A stretch of 64,000 nucleotides of DNA from Deinococcus marmoris (GTDB taxonomy: Bacteria; Deinococcota; Deinococci; Deinococcales; Deinococcaceae), in the NCBI RefSeq assembly GCF_001949125.1, contig NZ_MSTI01000020.1, positions 49,324 to 113,323 of the forward strand. The letters are read 5' to 3'. The notes below the pieces were generated by a model, which worked only from the letters and a program-made list of their open reading frames with translations, was not told the DNA's origin and ran no database searches. The translations under genes were made by a program, and so were the position numbers. Numbering within the stretch: position 1 is the stretch's first letter; each line of letters begins with the position of its first letter. This document shows positions 7,764 through 17,917 of this stretch, piece after piece.

Positions 7764-9731
7764 TTACCGCCCCAGCCCCTCGCCAAAGTCCACTTCTGCC
7801 GCCCACTCCGGGTGATCGATCAGCGGGTTGCGGTTGCCCTGGCGGGCGAAGATCAGGGCGTTGCGGTGCTTTTCCCAGTCGCCGGGGGGCTGTGCCGCGT
7901 GCCACGCCAGCAGCGTTTCCAGGTGCCGGGCGCTGTACTGGCGCACCACGCCGGGGTAGCGCAGCAGAAAGTAGAGGGTGGCCCGCGCCGCCGCGCCCTT
8001 GCCGTGGGCAGGTTCAAATTCGCCGGGATCGCGGCGGCCACAGTCGCTCCGCAATGCCTCGCCGTAATCGGGGAAATCGTAATACGGCGTGTTGCCCCGA
8101 AAGGAATTGCAATCGGGTTCGCAGGCAAACAGGTGATGCAGGTCCCCACGCATCGGCTCGCGCTTGGCAAACCAGCTCTGCGGCACCACATGTTCGCAGT
8201 TGTACGGGAAGGCGTCTTCCAGCGTGTCCAGCGAGATTCCCTCGCGGGCGGCCAGTTCGGTGCGGCGGCCCTGCGCGGCCAGATCGGCGGCGATGAAGTC
8301 TTCCGGCGCGTGTTCGCGGGCGCTGTACAGGCTGCGGAGTTTGCCGTCCGGCCACAGGTCTACCGCCGGATACAGCTCGGCAGATGGGGCGTAGCGCGGC
8401 GTCTGCGCGTGCGTGCGCGTGACCAGTTGCGACAGCGCCAGAAAGCGGTCCTGGGGCGCGGCATCGGTGGACAGGCCCGCGTAATACGCCGCCGCATCCG
8501 CCCCGTCCTGCGGGTTGAGGTAAGCGCCCGGCTGGGGGTCAGGTTGCGGTCTGGGCACGGGTTGGGCTGGCCCGGCCTCTCCCCCCTTCACCCGCACCTT
8601 CAGCGTGACGGGCCAGCTTGCCACGCCGTCCGGTCCCGCCGTGACCACGCCCAGATCGAGGGTGCTGACCGCTTCCAGCACGCCCTCGCCGGGCACCAGA
8701 GGTGCAGAAACGATGGTGGGCGGGCGGTTGGCGCTCAGTACCTCGGCCACCAACGCATTGCCCGCCGCGTCGGCACGGGTCCGCAAGTCGTTCAGAATCC
8801 GGCTGACGCGCACGCCCTCGTTGGCGATCCAGTCGATGGCGCTGTCGGGATCGCCGGGTTGCAGCGGCTGGCCGTCGCGGCGCAGGGTGCGGCCCTGGGC
8901 GTCGGTGCGCGGCACACCGCTGTGGTGCAGGGCCACCACCTCCCAGGCGTCGTTGAAGACCGGGCTGCCGCTGCTGCCGGGGGCAGTGTCGGTCTCGTAA
9001 TGCAGGTAGTCGGGCAACAGGTCGATCAGGCGGTTCTCGCGCAGGGCGATCTGCTTGGTCTCGCCGCCGGGGTGCTGCACGATGCTCAGGGCCTCGCCCA
9101 GCACGGTCTTGTCGGCGCTGGCGATCAGCGGCAGCCAGCCGTAGGCAGAGGTCTCGCCGCGCACCGCCACCAGCGAGTAATCCAGCCCCTCGGAGGTCAC
9201 GAAGAGCGTGTCCGGGTCCAGGGGAAGCGTGACAGGCGTGGCGAGTGCGCCGTCCGGCAGCAGCTCGTAATTGAACTCGATCACGGCCAGATTCGCGATG
9301 GCAGCGTCCTCCAGCACATGGTGGTTGGTCAGGATGGCGCGCGGGCTGCACAGCCAGCCGGTGCCAAAGCCCACCGTGCGGCCCCGCGCGTCCTTGAGGA
9401 CCACGCGCCCCACCGCCCGCGACGCGCTGCGGGCCAGATCCAGATACGCCACGCCCACCAGATCGTTCGCGCCCAGCACCCGCTCGGCCTGAATGCGGGT
9501 CTTGCCGGGCCAGCGTTCGGCCACCACCGCCATCTTCTCGCGGCCCTCAGAAATAGCGCAGGCGTCGGCATACGGCACGCCCAGGCGGGTCAGCCGGGCT
9601 TCCATCCTTTCATCGGAATTGGCCGCCAGCGGGCCGCCCACGATCAGGCGTTCGTGCGTCCTTGCCCTGTCGGCGTCGCGGCTGATATAGCGGGCGTGCG
9701 TTTCCTCCAGCACCTGCGGCGGAATGTCCAT
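7764..9731 (-). CDS. trypsin-like protease fused to endonuclease I domain
   Basis: 655 aa protein joining two enzymatic domains. After about 90 residues with no recognised domain (LIVGGPLAANSDERMEARL), a chymotrypsin-fold protease has His138 (TNHHVLED), Asp184 (LDYSLVAV) and Ser254 (APGSSGSPVFND). A linker of about 100 residues follows, with a Pro-rich stretch near residue 370. The C-terminal 250 residues match endonuclease I (EndA/NucM type): NCEHVVPQSWF with His514, RGDLHHLFACEPDCNSFRGN and the DFPDYGE segment. No signal peptide is visible, so it is probably cytosolic. The ATG at 9731 is chosen because TACGCT lies six bases upstream; a GTG at 9737 abuts that box. Role unknown; a protease-gated nuclease is an attractive inference. 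Confidence 0.85.
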   Translation of the reverse strand: MDIPPQVLEETHARYISRDADRARTHERLIVGGPLAANSDERMEARLTRLGVPYADACAISEGREKMAVVAERWPGKTRIQAERVLGANDLVGVAYLDLARSASRAVGRVVLKDARGRTVGFGTGWLCSPRAILTNHHVLEDAAIANLAVIEFNYELLPDGALATPVTLPLDPDTLFVTSEGLDYSLVAVRGETSAYGWLPLIASADKTVLGEALSIVQHPGGETKQIALRENRLIDLLPDYLHYETDTAPGSSGSPVFNDAWEVVALHHSGVPRTDAQGRTLRRDGQPLQPGDPDSAIDWIANEGVRVSRILNDLRTRADAAGNALVAEVLSANRPPTIVSAPLVPGEGVLEAVSTLDLGVVTAGPDGVASWPVTLKVRVKGGEAGPAQPVPRPQPDPQPGAYLNPQDGADAAAYYAGLSTDAAPQDRFLALSQLVTRTHAQTPRYAPSAELYPAVDLWPDGKLRSLYSAREHAPEDFIAADLAAQGRRTELAAREGISLDTLEDAFPYNCEHVVPQSWFAKREPMRGDLHHLFACEPDCNSFRGNTPYYDFPDYGEALRSDCGRRDPGEFEPAHGKGAAARATLYFLLRYPGVVRQYSARHLETLLAWHAAQPPGDWEKHRNALIFARQGNRNPLIDHPEWAAEVDFGEGLGR

Positions 9732-9882
9732 AGCCACAGCGTACCGGACAGGGGTGAGGCGGGGGCGCGGCCTTTAGCTCACCTTGACCGACAGCCGACA
9801 TTGAACCCTCGCCTGCCGCCCCGCGTATTCCCATTGAGAGCTGCGACACAGACCGTGCCGTCCCCACCTCAAGGAGACCACC

Positions 9883-10365
9883 ATGAACATCAAAAATGTG
9901 CTGACCCTGACCCTGCTGACCACCCTGACCCTGGCCTCTGCCCAGACGATGGACAACATGAATAAAGACAGCATGTCCAAGGATTCGATGTCGAAAGGCA
10001 GCATGTCGATGTCCATGACCGGTGCGCCGATGCTGCGCTTTACCGAGGAAAAGGGCATGAACATGATGATGGGCCACAGCAATGACCTGATGATCATGGC
10101 CGCCCCCGGCATGGGCAAGTACACCTACAACATGATGAAGGGCAACAGCGCCACCCTGACCTTTGCCAGCAAGAATGCCAAAGCGCTGTTCAACTACTAT
10201 TCCAAGGCCATCAAGTCCGAGGGCTGGAAGGAAGATATGAACATGGCGATGGGCATGATGAAGGACGGCACGTACAGCGAGGCTTACGTGATGGGCAAGT
10301 ACAAACTGGACCTGATGACCATGACGAAGGGCAACATGACCGTGGTGACCTTCAAGACCCACTAG
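9883..10365 (+). CDS. methionine-rich exported protein
   Basis: 160 aa with an N-terminal signal peptide (MNIKNVLTLTLLTTLTLASA, predicted cut before Gln21). The mature protein has about 27 Met in total, first in DSMSKDSMSKGSMSMSM, then in GMNMMMGHSND and DMNMAMGMMKDG. No catalytic motif is seen. Such Met clusters in exported proteins often bind Cu(I) or act as sacrificial oxidant sinks; either would suit a stress-resistant organism (inference). AAGGAGACC precedes the ATG. It is monocistronic, with a terminator 20 bases downstream. Confidence 0.75.
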   Translation: MNIKNVLTLTLLTTLTLASAQTMDNMNKDSMSKDSMSKGSMSMSMTGAPMLRFTEEKGMNMMMGHSNDLMIMAAPGMGKYTYNMMKGNSATLTFASKNAKALFNYYSKAIKSEGWKEDMNMAMGMMKDGTYSEAYVMGKYKLDLMTMTKGNMTVVTFKTH

Positions 10366-10383
10366 CTTCGAATTTCTGAGCTG

Positions 10384-10418
10384 AAGCCGGAAGCTGCGTG
10401 GTCAGTTTCCGGCTTTTT
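10384..10418. terminator. bidirectional intrinsic terminator
   Basis: Stem AAGCCGGAA / TTTCCGGCTT with a 13-base loop and a T run on the plus strand. It lies between the Met-rich gene and the convergent serS and probably serves both. Confidence 0.75.
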
Positions 10419-10433
10419 CAGCCCAGTGCGGCC

Positions 10434-11711
<1,278 letters not shown>

Positions 11712-12002
11712 TCAGTCGGCCTCGACGGTGCGGGGAACGCGGATAAAGCCGTCCTGCATTTCAGGGGCCAGCGCCTCGATCACGGACGCGGGGAACGCCT
11801 GGCCGGGCACGTCGTCTCGCAGCACGTTGACCAGATTCACGGGGCGCTGCATTTCCTCCACGCCATCGGTGTTGACCTCGCGCAGTTGCTCGAAGTAGCC
11901 CAGCACGCGCACGAGGTCCTGAGTCATGGCTTCCCGTTCATCGGGGGTCAGTTCCAGCCGCGCGAGGCTGGCGAGGTGGTCCATCTGGGCGGCGTCAATC
12001 AT
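11712..12002 (-). CDS. gatC: aspartyl/glutamyl-tRNA amidotransferase subunit C
   Basis: Small 96 aa subunit of GatCAB, which converts misacylated Glu-tRNA-Gln or Asp-tRNA-Asn to the correct aminoacyl-tRNA. Recognised by [45 protein letters not shown] and the C-terminal LRDDVPGQ and [11 protein letters not shown] segments. The start is set at the ATG at 12002: TATACT lies seven bases upstream with no Shine-Dalgarno. gatA and gatB are not in the window. It heads a two-gene operon with serS. Confidence 0.92.
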   Translation of the reverse strand: MIDAAQMDHLASLARLELTPDEREAMTQDLVRVLGYFEQLREVNTDGVEEMQRPVNLVNVLRDDVPGQAFPASVIEALAPEMQDGFIRVPRTVEAD

Positions 12003-12296
12003 GGGGCGCAGTATAGATTCTGGGCACGGCCTGTGGCTGCCGCATTCTGGCGGCATGGTCTGTATGCCAACTGGCCTACCGTTTTCCGAACAGCCAGCGC
12101 CGCGCCGCCCAATCCCCAGACGGCTGTGGAAATGTCAGGGAACAACCTGAGTCCGTGAGAGCCACCATTGGCCACGAGACCTTTTCGGGCGGGGCGGGAC
12201 TATTCCCCGTACCACACGCGCCGACGGGCACAGGAACGGCTCGCAGTCGGCATTCATCCGTTCTGTAAGATTTTCGGGGAATTGAGAAAACTCACA

Positions 12297-12325
12297 TTGA
12301 CACTCCAGGGCAGGCGGTGTAGCCT
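12297..12325 (+). promoter_or_regulatory. promoter of the maltose-type binding protein gene
   Basis: TTGACA (12297-12302), a 17-base spacer and TAGCCT (12320-12325), giving a 5' leader of roughly 85 bases before the binding protein start at 12417. The rest of 12003-12416, between divergent gatC and this gene, shows no convincing ORF, only short GC-rich inverted repeats. Confidence 0.7.
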
Positions 12326-12416
12326 GCCGGAATCACAACTACGCAACCGTGGAACCGCTTCCGAAATGAAGAGGCGCAGTCGGGGTCCGCCCGGTCTATC
12401 CACACAAGGAGAACAA

Positions 12417-13676
12417 ATGAAGAAAGCTATTGCACTTGTCAGCCTGACCGCCGCCATCGCCGCCTCCAGCCAGGCTGGGGCCGTTCAGATCACCCTGGCC
12501 TGCGGAACCGTGGGGCAGGAACTCCAGCTCTGCAAGGACGGCGCGGCGCGCTGGGCCAAGAAGACCGGCAACACCGTCAAGGTCTTTGAAAGCCCCAACC
12601 TGACCAACGACCGTCTGGGCCTGTACCAGCAGCAACTGGCCGCCAAGAGCGACGCCATCGACGTGTATCAGCTCGACATCATCTGGCCCGGCCTGCTGTC
12701 CCAGCACTTCGTGGACCTGAAGGGCAAGATCCCAGCCGCCGAGGTCAACGAACACTTCAAGGGCATCATCGCCGCCGACACCGTGGACGGCAAGCTGGTC
12801 GCCATGCCGTGGTTCACCGACGCGGGCCTGCTGTACTACCGCACGGACCTGATGAAGAAGTACGGCTACAACGCCGCGCCCAAGACCTGGGCCGAGCTGG
12901 CCACCATGGCCAAGAAGATCCAGGACGGCGAGAAGAAGACCAGCAGCACCTTTACCGGCTTCGTCTTCCAGGGCAAGAACTACGAGGGCCTGACCTGCGA
13001 CGCGCTGGAATGGCTGGTGTCCTTCGGCGGCGGCACCATCGTGGACGACAGCGGCAAGATCACGGTCAACAACGCCAACGCCGCCAAGGCGATGGACACC
13101 GCCGCGAGTTGGGTCAAGACCATCAGCCCCGCCGGCGTGACCACCTACGGTGAAGAGGAAGCGCGCGGCATCTTCCAGTCGGGCAACGCGGCCTTCATGC
13201 GCAACTGGCCCTACGCCTGGGCACTGGGCCAGAGCGCCGACAGCAAGGTCAAGGGCAAGATCGGCGTGGCCCCGCTGCCCAGCGGCGGCAACGGCGCAGC
13301 GGCGACGCTGGGCGGCTGGAACCTGGGCGTCAGCATGTACTCCAAGAACCAGGCCGCCGCCATCGATCTGGTGCGCTACCTGACCGGCGCGGACGAGCAG
13401 AAGCTCCGCGCCATCGAGGGAGCCTACAACCCCACCCGTCCCGCGCTGTACAAGGACCAGGCCATCCTGAAGGCCAACCCCTTCTTCGGCAGCCTGCTGG
13501 ATGTGTTCACCAGCGCCGTGGCCCGGCCTTCCGGCCCCACCAAGCTGAAGTACAACCAGGTTTCGCAGGCCTTCGCGGGCGCAGTCAGCGACGTGATGGC
13601 GGGCAAGACCAAGGGCGCAGCCGCCGTCAAGAAGCTGGAAACAGATCTGGCACGCATCAAGGGACGCGGCTGGTAA
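12417..13676 (+). CDS. sugar ABC transporter substrate-binding protein, maltose/trehalose type
   Basis: Exported solute-binding protein of 419 aa that delivers a sugar, probably an alpha-glucoside, to the permeases downstream. A signal peptide covers about residues 1-24 (ending SSQAGA). The fold is marked by [41 protein letters not shown], the MRNWPYAW aromatic pocket and APLPSG. AAGGAGAAC sets the ATG at 12417. The two permeases begin 262 bases later, after a hairpin that may reduce read-through so the binding protein is made in excess. No ATPase gene is nearby, so a shared MalK/MsmX-like ATPase must be encoded elsewhere. Confidence 0.9.
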   Translation: MKKAIALVSLTAAIAASSQAGAVQITLACGTVGQELQLCKDGAARWAKKTGNTVKVFESPNLTNDRLGLYQQQLAAKSDAIDVYQLDIIWPGLLSQHFVDLKGKIPAAEVNEHFKGIIAADTVDGKLVAMPWFTDAGLLYYRTDLMKKYGYNAAPKTWAELATMAKKIQDGEKKTSSTFTGFVFQGKNYEGLTCDALEWLVSFGGGTIVDDSGKITVNNANAAKAMDTAASWVKTISPAGVTTYGEEEARGIFQSGNAAFMRNWPYAWALGQSADSKVKGKIGVAPLPSGGNGAAATLGGWNLGVSMYSKNQAAAIDLVRYLTGADEQKLRAIEGAYNPTRPALYKDQAILKANPFFGSLLDVFTSAVARPSGPTKLKYNQVSQAFAGAVSDVMAGKTKGAAAVKKLETDLARIKGRGW

Positions 13677-13712
13677 GCGCGGCCACTCCACCCCTCACCA
13701 TTCGGTGAATTG

Positions 13713-13742
13713 GGGGGACGCCTGCACGATGGGGCGTCCCCC
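13713..13742 (+). terminator. hairpin between binding protein and permease genes
   Basis: Stem GGGGGACGCC / GGGCGTCCCCC, 36 bases after the stop of the binding protein gene, followed by a pyrimidine-rich but not pure T tract. Probably a partial terminator or an mRNA-stabilising hairpin that sets expression ratios in the operon. Confidence 0.6.
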
Positions 13743-13938
13743 TCCTCGTTTCGGAAAATCAGAGTTTTAAAAAAATCAGACCAGACCTACCCCCAAACAG
13801 AGACCAGAGTTGGCCTTTAGACTGAAGGCTCCAAGACAGAGCAGGCCAGATGTCATCCGCCGAAAATTTTTCAAGCTTTGCCGGGATTCCTATCCCTTTT
13901 CGGGAACCCACTTTTCAGGGACCAGGAGGCCGTAAACC

Positions 13939-14889
13939 ATGACCACAAACGCCCCAACCCAACCTCCAACTGCTCCACCGATGGGCCGCAAGAAGAAGGT
14001 GCGCGGCATCGAGGGTGCGCGCGCCTGGCAGGCGTTCTGGCTGCTGCTGCCCACATTGATCGCCATCGCGCTGGTGGCCGGATTCCCGCTGTACCGCACG
14101 ATCTTTTTCTCGGCGCAGGAAGCCAATCTGACCACGCCGGATCAGGCCACCTTCATCGGCTTCCAGAACTTCTGGTTTACCACCGCCGAGGGCATCGGCC
14201 TGGGCTTCATGCAGGACCCGCAGTGGTGGACCGCCGTCCGCAACACGCTGATCTTTACCGTGTTCTCGGTGGCCCTGGAAACGGTGTTCGGCATGATCAT
14301 CGCGCTGGTGGTCAACAGCGCCTTCGCGGGGCGTTCGTTCCTGCGCACCGCCATGCTGGTGCCCTGGGCGATTCCCACGGTGGTCTCGGCGCAGATGTGG
14401 GCCTACATGTACAACGATTCCTTTGGCCTGATCGGACAGGGGCTGCTGGGCGGACAGGCGCTGCTGGCCGATTCGGGCACGGCCATCTGGGCGATGATCG
14501 CGGTGGACGTGTGGAAGACCACCTCGTTCATGGCGCTGCTGATCCTGGCCGGACTGCAAAGCCTGCCCGGCGACATGTACGAGGCCGCCGACATGGACGG
14601 CGCGAGCAAGTGGACCCAGTTCTGGCGCATGACCCTGCCTCTGCTGCGGCCCGCGCTGCTGGTGGCCCTGGTCTTCCGCAGCCTGGACGCCCTGCGCGTG
14701 TTCGACATCATGTACGTGATGCTGGGCGCAAACGTGGCCGCCAGCACCAGCATGACCGGCTACGCCCGCCAGCAACTGATCGACAACCAGTTGCTAGGCA
14801 CCGGCAGCGCCGTCTCGGTGGCAATTTTTATCATCATCATGGCGATTGTGGTCATTTACGTGACCGCCTTCCGCGTGAAGTTCGACTAA
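13939..14889 (+). CDS. sugar ABC transporter permease, MalF type
   Basis: Inner-membrane permease of 316 aa with about six membrane segments; the first is [21 protein letters not shown] at residues 33-53. The cytosolic EAA loop [27 protein letters not shown] (residues 214-240) contacts the ATPase. AGGAGG eight bases upstream sets the ATG. It follows the binding protein gene and is followed 13 bases later by the MalG-type partner. Substrate is inferred from the neighbour only. Confidence 0.92.
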   Translation: MTTNAPTQPPTAPPMGRKKKVRGIEGARAWQAFWLLLPTLIAIALVAGFPLYRTIFFSAQEANLTTPDQATFIGFQNFWFTTAEGIGLGFMQDPQWWTAVRNTLIFTVFSVALETVFGMIIALVVNSAFAGRSFLRTAMLVPWAIPTVVSAQMWAYMYNDSFGLIGQGLLGGQALLADSGTAIWAMIAVDVWKTTSFMALLILAGLQSLPGDMYEAADMDGASKWTQFWRMTLPLLRPALLVALVFRSLDALRVFDIMYVMLGANVAASTSMTGYARQQLIDNQLLGTGSAVSVAIFIIIMAIVVIYVTAFRVKFD

Positions 14890-14902
14890 AGGAGGGCTGT
14901 CC

Positions 14903-15754
14903 ATGTACCTGAAACGCACCAATCCCGGTATGTACTACCTTCAGCGGACGCTGTTCTACCTGCTGGTCATCGTGATCACCCTGTACCTGCTGCTGCCCTT
15001 CGGCTGGGCCGTGCTGACCAGTTTCCGGCGGGCCACCGATCTGTTCCTGCCGCCCCTGCAATTCGCCTTCGCGCCCACCACCCTGGACAATTACACCCAG
15101 GTGTTCGCCAACGCCAGCTTCCGGCGTGGACTATTTTTCAGCACCATCGTCGCGGTGGGCGCCGTGGCCGTCAGTCTGCTGTTCGGCAGTTTCGCCGCCT
15201 ACGCGCTGGGGCGTTTCCGCTTCCGGGGCAAGCAGTTCATCATGTACATCATCCTGGCGGTCAGCGTGTTTCCGCAGATCGCCGTGCTGGGCGGCCTGTT
15301 CACACTGATCACGCGCTTCAACCTGTTCGACAACCCGATTGGCCTGATGGTCTCGTACCTGATCTTCACCATTCCGTTCACCGTCTGGGTGCTGACCTCG
15401 TTTGTGCGCGACATTCCCGGCGAGCTGGAAGAAGCCGCGCTGGTGGACGGCGCAAGCCCGCTGCAAACGCTGTTCAAGGTGCTGTTTCCAGTGATGATGC
15501 CCGCGCTGGTGACCACCGGTCTGCTGGCCTTCATCAACGCCTGGAACGAGTACCTGTTCGCGCTGACCTTCATGAGTACCAACCGCACCGTGCCCGTAGT
15601 GATCGCCAACTACTCCGGCGCGTCGCAGTTTGACCAGCCGTGGGGGCCGATCATGGCCGCCAGCATCGTGGTCACGATTCCGCTGATCACGCTGGTGCTG
15701 ATCTTCCAGCGCAACATCGTGTCCGGCCTGACGGCAGGGGCGGTCAAGGGCTAG
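14903..15754 (+). CDS. sugar ABC transporter permease, MalG type
   Basis: 283 aa partner permease with six predicted membrane segments. The EAA loop [28 protein letters not shown] (about residues 176-203) and the C-terminal [13 protein letters not shown] tail are typical of MalG/LacG. AAGGAGGG lies ahead of the ATG. It forms the transmembrane heterodimer with the product of 13939-14889. It ends the operon at a strong terminator. Confidence 0.92.
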   Translation: MYLKRTNPGMYYLQRTLFYLLVIVITLYLLLPFGWAVLTSFRRATDLFLPPLQFAFAPTTLDNYTQVFANASFRRGLFFSTIVAVGAVAVSLLFGSFAAYALGRFRFRGKQFIMYIILAVSVFPQIAVLGGLFTLITRFNLFDNPIGLMVSYLIFTIPFTVWVLTSFVRDIPGELEEAALVDGASPLQTLFKVLFPVMMPALVTTGLLAFINAWNEYLFALTFMSTNRTVPVVIANYSGASQFDQPWGPIMAASIVVTIPLITLVLIFQRNIVSGLTAGAVKG

Positions 15755-15767
15755 CCTCTCTCCTGAC

Positions 15768-15804
15768 AAAATCGCCTCTCCGAATTCTGGAGGGGCGATT
15801 TTCT
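15768..15804. terminator. intrinsic terminator of the sugar transporter operon
   Basis: Stem AAAATCGCCTCTCC / GGAGGGGCGATTTT (one mismatch) followed by TTCTTT. It also lies just beyond the stop of the convergent gene at 15815. Confidence 0.8.
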
Positions 15805-15814
15805 TTGCTCATCC

Positions 15815-16234
15815 TCAATTCAGCCGCCTGACACGCTCCTGCCCTGAACCCGCGTACGTATCCGCCACGCCACGCAGCATCTGCCGGGCCAGGGTGATCA
15901 GCTCATCCTCGCCCGCACCCTCCAGGCGGAAGCTGCCGCCGTCGCCGTACTCGCCCTGAAAGGCCCCGCCCACCCGGCGCACGCGCACCAGTACCTCGCA
16001 CAGGCCCAGGCGCAGCCAGGCGGCATGAAAACCCCCAGTGGGCACGGGACGCAGGCGGTTGGCGGGGTCCACGGTGAAGTCCAGCGTCACGTTGTTCAGT
16101 GGCAACCCCGGCCCGCTGGCGGCGCGCAGGGCGTGGTACAGCGCATTCAGGAACGCCTCGCAGGCGCGCTCCTCGGCCTGCCGCTCGTGGGCGTGGCGGC
16201 GAATGGCGGCCTGAAGCTCGTCGAACTCGCTCAT
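15815..16234 (-). CDS. conserved hypothetical protein
   Basis: 139 aa, not recognised. The N-terminus is charged and helical (MSEFDELQAAIRRHAHERQAEERACEAFLNALYHAL). The rest resembles a beta-rich fold (LPLNNVTLDFTVDPANRLRPVPTGGFHAAWLRLGLCEVLVRVRRVGGAFQGEYGDGGSFRL). No signal peptide or membrane helix. No clear Shine-Dalgarno or -10 box lies before the ATG, so the start is uncertain. It is convergent with the sugar transporter operon and divergent from the LpxB-like gene. Confidence 0.6.
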   Translation of the reverse strand: MSEFDELQAAIRRHAHERQAEERACEAFLNALYHALRAASGPGLPLNNVTLDFTVDPANRLRPVPTGGFHAAWLRLGLCEVLVRVRRVGGAFQGEYGDGGSFRLEGAGEDELITLARQMLRGVADTYAGSGQERVRRLN

Positions 16235-16331
16235 TGAAGGTCACTGGCGGGGGGCATCTCAGCCGTATTCCTATCACGCCAGCGCGGACGGGCGATATTA
16301 GGATTTGATCATCGGCGGTATGCTGCGACGC

Positions 16332-17540
16332 GTGACTGCCGCCCCCCACCCCGCGCCCACCCTGTTCATCTCCAACGGCACGGCGGAAGACCTGATCGGG
16401 GCGCGGCTGGCCGGACTGCTGCCGGGCAAAATTCGTTACTCCCCACTGGTGGGTGAGGGCCGGGCTTATGCCGCCGCCGAGGCCAACCGGGTGGGCCGGG
16501 TCCTGCATCTGCCCAGCGGCGGCTTTCCCTTCGGCAGCCTGAATAATCTGAAGGCAGATTTGAGGGCCGGACTGATCGGTGACTCGCTGGGGCAGTGGAG
16601 CGACGCCGTGCGCGGGGCCAGAGGCACGGGCGCAGTCGTCGTGGTGGGCGACGCCTACGCGCTGATGGTGGGCAGTGTGGCGGCGAGGCTGAATCACCTT
16701 CCCCTGATTCACGTTCAGCCGCTGCTGAGCGCACAGTATCTGGATGGTCTGAATCTGCGCGGGGCTTTGCAGGAACTGAACGCGCTGGGGGCCAACCTGC
16801 CGATGCCCTACGAACTGCGGCTGGCACGTGGGGCAGACGCCGTATTCGTGCGCGACGCCGCCACCCAGCGCTACTACCAGCGGCGCGGCGTCCCGGCCCG
16901 CTTTGCCGGAAGTTTTGCGATGGACGTGCTGGACAGGCCAGAGCGTGAACTGAATCTGCCACCGGGCCGTCCAGTGCTGGCGCTGCTGCCCGGTTCGCGC
17001 GAGGACCACCGTGAGAGTCTGCCCGTGATGCTGCGCGCCGCCGCGTTATTGCCCGGAGTCACAGCGCTGGTGGCCTGGCCGCACGACTGGGAAGCGGTCA
17101 GGTTGCCGGACGGCTGGACGCTGGAGATTCGCAGTGACGCGGAGGCACTGGCCACGGGCGAGGGTGCGAGCATCCACCTGCTTCGCGGTGCTTTCGGCGC
17201 GGTGGCGCGGGCGGCGGACATCGCCATCGGCACGTCGGGCACAGCGAACGAGCAACTGGCCGGGCTGGGCATTCCCGTGGTCGCCTTTGCCACGAGCGGC
17301 CCACAGTACACCGAGGGCTTTGCGAGGCGGCAGGGGCGTCTGCTGGGCGCGGCGCTCCGGGTGGTGGGGGCGGACCCGGTGGTTCTGGCGGCAGAGGTCA
17401 GGTCAACACTTGGCAACGGCTCAAAACGGGCGTGGGCGGCGCTGGACGGATTGACCCGCATCGGCCCGGCGGGAGCCTTGCCGGTTATTGCAGCAGAGAT
17501 CGAGCGGCTGGCACGGGATAAAAAAGACGCCCGGCGCTAA
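16332..17540 (+). CDS. LpxB-like glycosyltransferase (lipid-A-disaccharide synthase-related)
   Basis: 402 aa GT-B fold protein related to LpxB and to the lipid-A-disaccharide-synthase-related family of cyanobacteria and Deinococcus. Motifs: [17 protein letters not shown] near the N-terminus, [35 protein letters not shown] at the domain junction and [23 protein letters not shown] near the C-terminus. Deinococcus has no classical lipid A, so the acceptor is probably another envelope lipid (inference). The GTG at 16332 is chosen because TATGCT ends seven bases upstream; the ATG at 16320 lies inside that -10 box and an earlier TTG sits at 16305. Confidence 0.78.
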   Translation: MTAAPHPAPTLFISNGTAEDLIGARLAGLLPGKIRYSPLVGEGRAYAAAEANRVGRVLHLPSGGFPFGSLNNLKADLRAGLIGDSLGQWSDAVRGARGTGAVVVVGDAYALMVGSVAARLNHLPLIHVQPLLSAQYLDGLNLRGALQELNALGANLPMPYELRLARGADAVFVRDAATQRYYQRRGVPARFAGSFAMDVLDRPERELNLPPGRPVLALLPGSREDHRESLPVMLRAAALLPGVTALVAWPHDWEAVRLPDGWTLEIRSDAEALATGEGASIHLLRGAFGAVARAADIAIGTSGTANEQLAGLGIPVVAFATSGPQYTEGFARRQGRLLGAALRVVGADPVVLAAEVRSTLGNGSKRAWAALDGLTRIGPAGALPVIAAEIERLARDKKDARR

Positions 17541-17564
17541 GGCCAGACGTCCGGTTAAAAAAGC

Positions 17565-17837
17565 TCAGCTCGTGATGTCCTCGTCGGCGTCGCCCATGTT
17601 GGTGCTGGGCGGATCGCTGCCGTCCATGGTCTGTGCCACGGCCACGTCCTGCTTGTCCATGCCGCGTTCCTTGTAGTCCCCGGCCTCGTGGCTCTCGGCC
17701 TTGACCTCGGCGTCCAGTTCCTCGCGCACGTCGGTTTTGCCCATGAACTGCAACTCCACGTTGGTGGGTTCAGGCTTGCCGTCCGTATCGGTGTTGCCGG
17801 GCAGCTTCCCGCCTGGGCGATCATCATTCTGGGTCAT
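17565..17837 (-). CDS. small acidic, probably disordered protein
   Basis: 90 aa, strongly hydrophilic, without Cys or Trp and rich in Asp, Glu and Gly (DNDRP-like N-terminus, DVREELDAEVKAESHEAGDYKERGMDKQDVAVAQTMDGSD). It looks intrinsically disordered, as do many stress-induced hydrophilins, but no family is recognised. TAGCGT six bases before the ATG suggests a leaderless mRNA. A shifted ORF at 17555-17827 on the same strand was not chosen because its composition is less protein-like. Confidence 0.6.
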   Translation of the reverse strand: MTQNDDRPGGKLPGNTDTDGKPEPTNVELQFMGKTDVREELDAEVKAESHEAGDYKERGMDKQDVAVAQTMDGSDPPSTNMGDADEDITS

Positions 17838-17917
17838 GCCCCCACGCTACCAAGCCGGGCTGAGAACGCACCTGAGACATTCCTTTATATAGGCGAAAGG
17901 TGGAGAGTGGCGACCAC

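Noticed and set aside
7662..9965. A 767-residue plus-strand ORF opposite the protease-nuclease gene
   Set aside because: It is an antisense shadow of a gene with intact catalytic motifs, and its composition (His/Gln/Arg/Gly-rich) is typical of such shadows in GC-rich DNA.
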